64,000 nucleotides of DNA from assembly GCF_014195655.1 (NCBI RefSeq), contig NZ_JACICD010000001.1:286682-350681 (forward strand), given 5' to 3'. Positions within the stretch are counted from its first letter, which is position 1. Every line of letters starts with the position of its first letter. This document shows positions 39,135-48,421 of the stretch, in pieces. The notes below the pieces were generated by a model. The model searched no databases, was not told where the DNA came from, and saw nothing but the letters and a program-made list of their open reading frames with translations. The position numbers and the translations under genes were made by a program. The DNA is from Ancylobacter tetraedralis. Lineage in GTDB: Bacteria > Pseudomonadota > Alphaproteobacteria > Rhizobiales > Xanthobacteraceae.

Positions 39135-40184
39135 ATGACGGTGGTTCACTGGGTTTCGATGTCGCGCCGCGCTGCTCTGGGCGGCCTGCTGGCGGCGAGT
39201 GTTGTCGCCGCGCCGCTGGCGGCCCGGGCGGAAGAGGTCGTGAACGTCTACACGACGCGCGAGATTGCCCTCGCCAAGCCGCTCTTCGACGCCTTCGCCG
39301 AGAAGACCGGCATCAAGGTCAACAGCGTCTTCGTCAAGGACGGGCTCGCCGAGCGCGTGAAGGCGGAAGGCGCGGCCTCGCCCGCCGACGTGCTGATGAC
39401 GGTGGACATCGGCAACCTCATCGATCTGGTCGACCAGGGCGTGACCCAGCCGGTCAAGTCCGAGGTGCTGGAGAAGGCCATTCCCGCCAATCTGCGCGGC
39501 GCGGACGGCAACTGGTTCTCGCTCTCGATGCGCGCGCGCGTCGCCTATGTCGCGAAGGACCGCGTCAAGCTCGACGCCATCACCTATGAGAACTTTGCCG
39601 ACCCCAAGTGGAAGGGCGAGGTCTGCATCCGCTCCGGCAAGCACCCCTACAATACGGCGCTGATCGCCGCCTATATCGTCCATCACGGCGAAGAGGCCAC
39701 GCAGAAGTGGCTTGAGGGCGTGAAGGCCAACCTTGCCCGCAAGGCCACCGGCGGCGACCGCGAAGTGGCCCGCGACATCCTCGGCGAGCTTTGCGATATC
39801 GGCCTCGCCAACTCCTATTATGTGGGCCTGATGCGCTCCGGCAAGGGCGGCCCCGATCAGGAGAAATGGGGCGCGGCGATCAACGTGCTTCTGCCCACCT
39901 TCCAGAATGGCGGCACCAATGTGAATATCTCCGGCGCCGCGGTGGCGAAGTCCTCGCCGAACAAGGTCAATGCCGTCAAGCTGCTGGAATTCCTCGTCTC
40001 GCCCGACGCGCAGGAACTCTACGCCAAGGCGAATTTCGAATACCCCGTCGTTCCCGGCGTCCCGGCCGACCCGATCATCGCCGCCTTCGGCCCGCTCAAG
40101 GTCGACAATATCGACCTTCTGGCGATCGCCAAGGCCCGCAAGGCGGCGGCCAACCTTGTCGACAAGGTCGGTTTCGACGATTGA
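39135..40184 (+). CDS. Fe(3+) ABC transporter substrate-binding protein
   Basis: A 349-residue periplasmic ferric-iron binding protein of the FbpA/FutA type. A Tat-like signal (SMSRRAALGGLLAASVVAAP, cleavage near ARA/EEV) is followed by VVNVYTTREIALAKPLFDAFAEKTGIKVN. The iron-site region has GKHPYNTALIAAYIVHHG and LANSYYVGLM (paired tyrosines). A GGAAGGAAAAG site precedes the ATG. It lies behind candidate iron operators next to bfd/bfr and upstream of the permease gene. Confidence 0.94.
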   Translation: MTVVHWVSMSRRAALGGLLAASVVAAPLAARAEEVVNVYTTREIALAKPLFDAFAEKTGIKVNSVFVKDGLAERVKAEGAASPADVLMTVDIGNLIDLVDQGVTQPVKSEVLEKAIPANLRGADGNWFSLSMRARVAYVAKDRVKLDAITYENFADPKWKGEVCIRSGKHPYNTALIAAYIVHHGEEATQKWLEGVKANLARKATGGDREVARDILGELCDIGLANSYYVGLMRSGKGGPDQEKWGAAINVLLPTFQNGGTNVNISGAAVAKSSPNKVNAVKLLEFLVSPDAQELYAKANFEYPVVPGVPADPIIAAFGPLKVDNIDLLAIAKARKAAANLVDKVGFDD

Positions 40185-40282
40185 TGCACCCGCCCGCCCG
40201 GCCAGCGCCCGGATCCGCCAGGTGAATTCACCGGATCGATCAGAAAGGGCTCTGGTTTCCACAAGCCGGAGCGGTTTCTCAG

Positions 40283-40306
40283 CGCGAAAGTCGATCCGCT
40301 TTCGCG
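40283..40306 (+). promoter_or_regulatory. first intercistronic hairpin in the iron-transport operon
   Basis: A perfect 8-bp stem (CGCGAAAG / CTTTCGCG) with an 8-base loop, in the 219-base gap between the binding-protein and permease genes. No T-run follows. Confidence 0.55.
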
Positions 40307-40325
40307 GAAAACGCTCCCGGACACT

Positions 40326-40353
40326 CCCCTGCACGGCTCCCGTCGTGCAGGGG
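40326..40353 (+). promoter_or_regulatory. second intercistronic hairpin in the iron-transport operon
   Basis: A perfect 10-bp stem (CCCCTGCACG / CGTGCAGGGG) with an 8-base loop, 50 bases before the permease ATG. With the preceding hairpin it could protect the upstream message from 3' decay or attenuate the permease. Confidence 0.6.
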
Positions 40354-40403
40354 AATTTCGCGCTGAAAGCCGGGCCCCGCGCCGAACGGAGCGTTTCACG
40401 ACC

Positions 40404-42074
40404 ATGAGCACGGCCATCACCACGGCCACCGCGACACGCAGCGGCGAGGGCAGCCGCCTGCGCCTGCTGCGCTGGGGCGCGGGCGGCACGGCGCTGCTCG
40501 TGCTGCTGCCGGTCGCGGCGCTGCTGTGGTCGGCGGCGCAGGGCTCGGGTGATCTCTGGCCTCATCTCATCCGCAACGTGCTGCCACGCGCGATGTTCGA
40601 GACCCTCGTGCTGGCGCTCGGCGTGGGCGTGCTGGCCGGCACCATCGGCACCGGCACGGCCTGGCTGGTGGCCACCTGCCGCTTTCCCGGCCGCGGCCTG
40701 TTCGAATGGGCGCTGCTGCTGCCCCTCGCCATCCCCACCTATATCCAGGCCTTCGTCTATGTCGACGCGGTGCATCCGCTGGGGCCGATCCCCACCGCGC
40801 TGCGCGCGCTGCTGGGGCTCGCCCGGCCGCGCGACCTGTGGCTACCCGAGGTGCGCTCGCTGCCGGGCTGCATCGTGCTGCTCGGCTTGGTCCTCTACCC
40901 TTACGTTTATCTCACCGCGCGCGCGGCTTTCCTCGTGCAGGGCTCCTCGGTGCTGGAAGCCTCGCGCATGCTCGGCGCCGGCGCCACCGAGACCTTCCTG
41001 CGCATCGCCCTGCCGCTCGCCCGCCCGGCCATCGCGGTCGGGGTGACGCTGGTGCTGATGGAGACGGTGAACGATGTCGGTGCTTCCGAATTCCTGGGCG
41101 TGCAGACGCTGACCCTGTCGATCTACTCGACCTGGCTGAACCGCTCCAGCCTGCCCGGCGCAGCGCAGATCGCCCTGTTCATGCTCGCGGTGATGTTCGG
41201 GTTCGTGCTGCTGGAGCGCTGGGGCCGGCGCCATCTCAACGTGGTCAACGGCGCCCGCGCCCGCCCGCCAGTGCGGCGCATCCTCGCGCCCGGCGCGGCA
41301 TGCGTCTCCTTCCTCGCCTGCCTACTTCCCGTCGTGCTCGGCTTCCTGATGCCGGCGGGCCACCTCCTGCACATGGCCTGGCAGCGGCTGCTGTTCCACG
41401 GAGTGCCGGCGACGATCCTCCAGGAAGCGGCCAATACCGCGCTGTTCGCCGCCATCGGCACCGCCCTCGCTCTGGGGCTCGGGCTGATGGTGGCGGTGGC
41501 CGGCCGAACCGGGGCGCTGGCCTCCGGCCTGGTGCCGCGCCTCGCGAGCCTGGGATACGCCATACCGGGCACGGTGCTGGCGGTCGGCCTGCTGGTGCCG
41601 CTGGCCGGCTTCGACAACCTCGTCTCGGCCTTCAGCGCGCAGGTTTTCGGGCACACCACCGGGCTGCTTCTGTCGGGTTCCGGGGCGGCGCTCATCATCG
41701 CCTATGTCATCCGCTTCCTCGCCATCCCGGTCGGCGGGCTGGAAGCGGGTTACGGCAAGATCGGCACCACCATGGACATGGCCGCGCGCAGTCTCGGCGA
41801 GCGCCCGGGCGGGGTGGTGCGGCGCATCCACCTGCCGCTGCTGCGCCCGGCGCTAGGCACCGCGGCGCTCCTCGTCTTCGTGGACTGCATGAAGGAACTG
41901 CCGGCGACGCTGATGCTGCGCCCGCTCAATTTCGAGACGCTGGCGAGCCATGTCTATGGCGAGGCCGCGCGCGGCACCTATGAGGACGGCGCGCTGGCCG
42001 CCCTGCTCATCGTGCTGGTGGGGCTGGTGCCCGTCATCCTGCTGGCGCGGCTGTCGCGGCCTCGCGAGGGCTGA
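40404..42074 (+). CDS. iron ABC transporter permease (FbpB type, fused double permease)
   Basis: A 556-residue inner-membrane protein with about 12 helices: two fused binding-protein-dependent permease domains. Each has an EAA-like loop for contact with the ATPase, EASRMLGAGATETFLRIALP (about residue 185) and MAARSLGERPGGVVRRIHLP (about residue 460). This is the usual form for FbpB/FutB/ThiP transporters, and the upstream ferric-iron binding protein fixes the substrate as iron. No ATP-binding gene follows; the next gene is on the opposite strand. Confidence 0.93.
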   Translation: MSTAITTATATRSGEGSRLRLLRWGAGGTALLVLLPVAALLWSAAQGSGDLWPHLIRNVLPRAMFETLVLALGVGVLAGTIGTGTAWLVATCRFPGRGLFEWALLLPLAIPTYIQAFVYVDAVHPLGPIPTALRALLGLARPRDLWLPEVRSLPGCIVLLGLVLYPYVYLTARAAFLVQGSSVLEASRMLGAGATETFLRIALPLARPAIAVGVTLVLMETVNDVGASEFLGVQTLTLSIYSTWLNRSSLPGAAQIALFMLAVMFGFVLLERWGRRHLNVVNGARARPPVRRILAPGAACVSFLACLLPVVLGFLMPAGHLLHMAWQRLLFHGVPATILQEAANTALFAAIGTALALGLGLMVAVAGRTGALASGLVPRLASLGYAIPGTVLAVGLLVPLAGFDNLVSAFSAQVFGHTTGLLLSGSGAALIIAYVIRFLAIPVGGLEAGYGKIGTTMDMAARSLGERPGGVVRRIHLPLLRPALGTAALLVFVDCMKELPATLMLRPLNFETLASHVYGEAARGTYEDGALAALLIVLVGLVPVILLARLSRPREG

Positions 42075-42099
42075 GGCGCAGAGCCGGCCGGCCCGTCCT

Positions 42100-44067
<1,968 letters not shown>

Positions 44068-44308
44068 CCCTCGTTTCCTCTCCCAGGCGGATCCGCTCTT
44101 TGTGGCGGACCCCGCAATCCACGTCATCGGCGCACGTCGGCGATGGGCAATTCATAGCGCCCGTCTCGCCCGCTGTCAGGCCATCAAACAGACACAGAAG
44201 CGCAAGATGTTGCGGGCAACTGAAGTCATTCTCCCCAGCCCTCGCTCTCGCGCTTGCACAGCGGCGCTGCCGTGCTGTAGGCGGAATCAGGGGGATCTGC
44301 GACGCGTG
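44068..44308. promoter_or_regulatory. divergent promoter region between acetoacetate-CoA ligase and AsmA genes
   Basis: A 241-base gap between divergent genes that must hold both promoters. I could not pick confident -35/-10 elements, and saw no repeats or small ORFs of coding character. Confidence 0.35.
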
Positions 44309-46120
44309 ATGAGAAAACTGATTCCCATCCTGCTGCTGCCCGTGCTCATCGCGCTCGTCGGGGCGGCGGTGGCGCCGAAGCTTGCCTCCGAGGAGCGGCT
44401 GCGCGCGGAGGCGGCGGTGCTTCTGCGGCAGGCCAGCGGCCTGGATGTCGAGATCGACGGCGCGGCCCGCTTCTCGGTGCTGCCCTGGCCGGCGATCGAG
44501 CTGGACGGCGCCACGATCGGCAAGGACGACGTGCGCCTCGCGGTGCCCCGTGTGCGGATCGTGCTGGATCTCCTGCCGTTGCTCACCGGGCAGGCCCGGG
44601 CCGGCCGGCTGGACCTCGACCGGCCCGAACTCACTCTGGCGAGCCGGCAGCTGGACGATGACCCGCTCGGCGCGATGCTGCTGCGCCTGGCGTCGGGCAC
44701 GTTCGCGGCCGATATCCGCGTGGTTGACGGCCGGCTGTTCATTGCCCGTGACGATGTCCGTGAAATGGTGCTGCCGGATGCGGACCTGCGCATCGTGGTG
44801 CGCGGCGGCAGCGAGGCCTCGATCCACGGCGAAGTGACCTGGCGCAGCGAGCCGCTCGCGCTCGACATCAGCGCCACGGGGCTCGGGGCGCTGCCCACGG
44901 GCGGCGCCGGCCGCGTCCGCCTGGGTGTATCCGGCCCGCCCGGCGAGTTCTCCTTTGACGGCGCGGCCAAGCTGGCGGGCGGCGCCGTGGCGGTGGGCAC
45001 CCTCTCGGTGTCGAGCCGCCGCCTGCGCGATACGTTGGCCTGGCTTGATCTGGATGCGCCGACCGAGCAGGGCTTCGGCCCGTTCGCGCTCAGGGCGCAG
45101 GCGGTGATGTCGGGGCAGGGCGCCTCGCTCACCGATGCGCAGCTTGAGCTCGACGGCAATGTGAGTGAAGGCGGCTTCAACCTGCGCTTCGACGGCGCGC
45201 GCCCGGTGCTGCAGGGATCGCTCGCCAGCGATCATCTGGATCTTTCGCCTTATGGCGAATTGTCGGTCTCCGAGCCCGACAGCGACAGCTGGAACCACGA
45301 GGCGATCAATCTGCGCCGGCTGGCAAGCCTCGATGTCGACCTGCGCCTGTCCGCCGCCGAGGTGAGGGCGGGCGGCGCCCGGCTCGAGAACGTGGCGGCG
45401 AGTTCGGTGCTCAAATCCGGCAAGCTGATGTTCGCGGTTGGCGAGGCGGAAGCGTGGGGCGGGATTTTCCGCGCTGCTGTGCACGTCTCTCCTGCCTCCG
45501 CTTCCCAGGCTGAGATCCGCGTCGAACTGGGCGCGGAGAATGTGCAGCTGGGGCCGGCGCTGGGCGACCTGTTCCGCACCCAGCGGCTCGAGGGCACGGG
45601 CTCGTTCCGCCTGGCCGCCGGCGGCACCGGCGCCAGCATCGCGGCCATCGTCTCGCGGCTCAACGGCACCTTCACGCTGGATGGCAAGAACGGGGCGCTG
45701 GTGGGCATCGATGCCGGCCGTGTGCTCGCCCGGCTGGAGCAGCGCCCGCTCTCGGGGGCGAATGACATGCACGGCGGACGCACCGCGTTCGATCGTATCC
45801 TCATCGAGGCCGCCATCCGCGACGGCATCGCCCAACTGGGCAAGCTTGACGTCACCAGCACGCGCCTGCGCATCGCGCTCAGCGGCCAGAGCGCCATTGC
45901 CGACCGCGAACTGGACTTCACCGGCCTCGCCCAGCTGATGGCCTCGGCCAAGACCGGCACGGATCCGGTGGCCACGTTCGAATTGCCGTTCCTGGTGCGG
46001 GGAAACTGGGACCAGCCGCTGCTTCTGCCCGATCCGCAGGCGCTCATCCGCCGCTCCGGCGCCGCCCGCCCGCTCTTCCCCCAGCCCGCCGCTCTCGGCG
46101 TCAGCAATCAAGCCCCCTGA
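44309..46120 (+). CDS. AsmA family protein
   Basis: A 603-residue protein with one N-terminal membrane anchor (MRKLIPILLLPVLIALVGAA) and a long periplasmic beta-rich body. The N-terminal AsmA block includes GLDVEIDGAARFSVLPWPAIELDGATIG. The C-terminal AsmA block includes GTGSFRLAAGGTGASIAAIVSRLNGTFTLDGKNGALVGIDAGRV and ELDFTGLAQL. Relatives are bridge-like lipid-transfer proteins acting on outer-membrane lipid homeostasis. A GTG at 44306 is an alternative start. Its stop is only 16 bases before the attL repeat of the integrated element. Confidence 0.92.
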   Translation: MRKLIPILLLPVLIALVGAAVAPKLASEERLRAEAAVLLRQASGLDVEIDGAARFSVLPWPAIELDGATIGKDDVRLAVPRVRIVLDLLPLLTGQARAGRLDLDRPELTLASRQLDDDPLGAMLLRLASGTFAADIRVVDGRLFIARDDVREMVLPDADLRIVVRGGSEASIHGEVTWRSEPLALDISATGLGALPTGGAGRVRLGVSGPPGEFSFDGAAKLAGGAVAVGTLSVSSRRLRDTLAWLDLDAPTEQGFGPFALRAQAVMSGQGASLTDAQLELDGNVSEGGFNLRFDGARPVLQGSLASDHLDLSPYGELSVSEPDSDSWNHEAINLRRLASLDVDLRLSAAEVRAGGARLENVAASSVLKSGKLMFAVGEAEAWGGIFRAAVHVSPASASQAEIRVELGAENVQLGPALGDLFRTQRLEGTGSFRLAAGGTGASIAAIVSRLNGTFTLDGKNGALVGIDAGRVLARLEQRPLSGANDMHGGRTAFDRILIEAAIRDGIAQLGKLDVTSTRLRIALSGQSAIADRELDFTGLAQLMASAKTGTDPVATFELPFLVRGNWDQPLLLPDPQALIRRSGAARPLFPQPAALGVSNQAP

Positions 46121-46136
46121 CCCGCCGGCCCGGCGC

Positions 46137-46172
46137 TACTCCGCGAGCACCCGTGTCGAGGGGAAGGTGATC
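46137..46172. repeat. left attachment repeat (attL)
   Basis: A 36-bp copy starting TACTCCGCGAGCACCCGT and ending GGGGAAGGTGATC. It differs from the right copy only at one base (T for G at position 18) and sits 16 bases after the asmA stop. Outside the 36 bases the two flanks diverge at once. Confidence 0.9.
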
Positions 46173-46348
46173 GGGGAAGCGTGTGTTAGGCTGTTGAGGA
46201 TAAAGAGGTTTATCCGACCGACTGATGGGGCACTGGACCAGATGGCTGGGGTGCGGTCAAGGCAGTGGCGATGTTTTTTGGCAGGGATGTGAGTGCGGAC
46301 TTAATTGAAACGAATTGGACCGTTCCCCCCTCCGGCAGCAGGAGGTTC

Positions 46349-47377
46349 TCAATCGAGCTTGTCGAAGCGGGGTTTCGGCGAAATGATCCGAGGCGCAAGC
46401 TGTTTGATGTGTAGCCAGTTGGGTGCATTGACGCCAACAAGACGCTCTTTCGCGGAGACGAGGTCCTGCTGGGCTGCCTCATCAAGTGCGGACTCTATAT
46501 CAATGACGGTTGCGTCCGGGTATTTCTTCAGCTGCTCTTCGATGCGCTGAGCCTTGGCTGACGGCTTGGTCCAGTAGGCGGGCAATGGTTGCTTGCCTAA
46601 GGTGATGATGGCGCGTCCAACTGCCTGGTATGCGTCGTTGAAAAGCCCCATGAAGCCATTCGGATCAGCGAGCGTGACGATCCAAAGCCGGTGCGCAGGA
46701 CTATATCGGACGCCCGCCCTGTTGAGGGGATGCGTCGACTCCGGAACAATTCCAATTCGTAGGCCTCTGCCACCTTCAAGGAGGTCGAAGTTCGACTTCA
46801 CAGTCGCTGCAAAGTGCCTGGCATCATCCTCAGCCGACACAAAGAGGTCCGTTTTCCAAATCTGCTGGATTCGAGGTGGTAGGAAAGCCTCCGCCACTTT
46901 GCCTTGCGCTGCATTCGCAACCCAAGTTCCGAAGTGAAATGGTCGGCCGCTGCCTTCTGGCAAAATGTAGGATTGTGCCCCTGCTGCATCCACAACGGCA
47001 TCAGTGAAGCCGAGATAGCGAGCCCGCTCGTGGCCAAACATCAGTGACTGCGGAGCGGCATCCTTGACAAATTTGGACGCCTTCCGCATCGCGTGATGCA
47101 GCGGGTCGATAACGCGCTCTTCTTTTCCCAATATGGCCTCATGAACGGCCCATTCGAACCCATCGCCGCGAAGACCCTTGTCCCTATCGACACGGGCAAC
47201 CTTTGCTAATTGACGCATTCGGACGTCTAATAAGGGCGTATTTAAATCGGTTAGGTCTTCCTCAGTGAGAGTGTCCAACATCGCGCGGAGGACTGAGCGC
47301 GAGACCGCGTAGAGTGCGCGACCATACTCATCGATGGGAGCGTTTTGCTCGATGAATGTTACCTGAGGTTTCGACAT
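46349..47377 (-). CDS. orphan protein with possible PD-(D/E)XK nuclease features
   Basis: A 342-residue protein starting MSKPQVTFIEQNAPIDEYGR. I do not recognise its family. A segment GDGFEWAVHEAILG followed much later by WKTDLFVSAEDDARHFAATVKSN resembles the glutamate, aspartate and x-V-K pieces of PD-(D/E)XK nucleases (as in EcoRI-like restriction enzymes), but this is weak. Base composition is clearly lower in GC than the rest of the window (the 60 bases from 47221 are 45% GC). The frame stays open upstream to an ATG at 47560 (403 residues). It is transcribed divergently from the serine recombinase, next to attL. Confidence 0.75.
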   Translation of the reverse strand: MSKPQVTFIEQNAPIDEYGRALYAVSRSVLRAMLDTLTEEDLTDLNTPLLDVRMRQLAKVARVDRDKGLRGDGFEWAVHEAILGKEERVIDPLHHAMRKASKFVKDAAPQSLMFGHERARYLGFTDAVVDAAGAQSYILPEGSGRPFHFGTWVANAAQGKVAEAFLPPRIQQIWKTDLFVSAEDDARHFAATVKSNFDLLEGGRGLRIGIVPESTHPLNRAGVRYSPAHRLWIVTLADPNGFMGLFNDAYQAVGRAIITLGKQPLPAYWTKPSAKAQRIEEQLKKYPDATVIDIESALDEAAQQDLVSAKERLVGVNAPNWLHIKQLAPRIISPKPRFDKLD

Positions 47378-47612
47378 GGTTGATGAATCCCATCGATTCG
47401 CCGAATGATTGTATGTCTTGATTACAGTCCTTGAACAGTCGCCGAAGCGTTTTACGGCTTCAGCAAGGACGTCGTTCCCACAAAGTTGCCCAATAGCCCC
47501 TGCCCATATGGACGCGTCCGCGTTCGCGTGTTGCGCGTCCAATAGGATGGGTATTGACATTTCGGACGCTCACGACTCTCATGTCTAGATCTTTTGGACA
47601 CGAGGGCAGGGC

Positions 47613-48374
47613 ATGGCACGCGTCGCCGATCCGCTGGAGCGGCTGCTGAAGCAGCAGGAGAAGCTGGAGCGCCAGCGCGCGCGGCTGGAGCGCGAGGCGG
47701 CTGCGGCCGCTGCGAAGCACGAGGCAGGAGGCGTGTTCGAGCCGGGGCCGCGTGGCACGCCCATGCCGGCGCCTGCCCCCATCCTGATCGGTTATGGGCG
47801 CACCTCCACGGCCGAGCAGGCGGCCGGGCTGGAAGCGCAGCGGCGGGACCTCGAAGCGGCGGGCTGCGGGCGCGTGTTCACCGAACAGGCGTCGTCGGTC
47901 GGCACCCGGCCGCAGCTGGAGCGGGCGCTGGACTATGTGCGCGAGGGCGACACGCTGGTGGTGACGAAGATTGACCGGCTGGCGCGCTCGACCACGCACC
48001 TCTGGGACATTGTGCGCGACCTCGATGCCAAGGGCGTGAACCTGCGGGTTCTGAACCTCGGGGGCGAGACGGTGGACACCAAGAGCGCCACCGGGCGGCT
48101 CATCCTCAACATCTTCGCCGGCTTTGCCCAGTTCGAGCGCGAGATGATGCTGGAGCGCCAGAAGGAGGGCATCGCCAAGGCCAAGGCGGAAGGCCGCTAT
48201 ACCGGGCGCAAGCCCTCGGCCCGGCTCAAGGCGGATGATGCCCGGCGTCTTCATGCCGAGGGCCGCACCGTGACCGAAATCGCCAAGACGCTCGGCATCG
48301 GCCGGGCGAGTGTCTATCGCGCGTTGGGGATGAACCCCGCCAAGGCCCCCGATACCGCATTGCCCGCAGGTTGA
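47613..48374 (+). CDS. serine recombinase (resolvase/invertase family)
   Basis: A 253-residue small serine recombinase. The catalytic domain begins ILIGYGRTSTAEQAAGLEAQ (nucleophile Ser65), continues VVTKIDRLARSTTHLWDIV (active-site arginines), and has GRLILNIFAGFAQFEREMMLERQKEGIAKAKAEGRYTGRKP. A C-terminal helix-turn-helix (ARRLHAEGRTVTEIAKTLGIGRASVYRAL) follows. Unusually, about 55 residues precede the catalytic domain, including a charged helix (LERLLKQQEKLERQRARLERE). It could resolve or rearrange the element; no cognate res site was identified. MmeI-like gene starts 47 bases downstream. Confidence 0.92.
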   Translation: MARVADPLERLLKQQEKLERQRARLEREAAAAAAKHEAGGVFEPGPRGTPMPAPAPILIGYGRTSTAEQAAGLEAQRRDLEAAGCGRVFTEQASSVGTRPQLERALDYVREGDTLVVTKIDRLARSTTHLWDIVRDLDAKGVNLRVLNLGGETVDTKSATGRLILNIFAGFAQFEREMMLERQKEGIAKAKAEGRYTGRKPSARLKADDARRLHAEGRTVTEIAKTLGIGRASVYRALGMNPAKAPDTALPAG

Positions 48375-48421
48375 CCGAACGCTAGCCTTGCAATCCTTCC
48401 TCGTGCCACTGCCGGGCGTTC

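Noticed and set aside
47378..47560. N-terminal extension of the low-GC orphan protein to 403 residues
   Set aside because: The frame is open but ribosome-site support is weak at both candidate starts. The shorter start begins a sequence of more regular protein character; left as an alternative.
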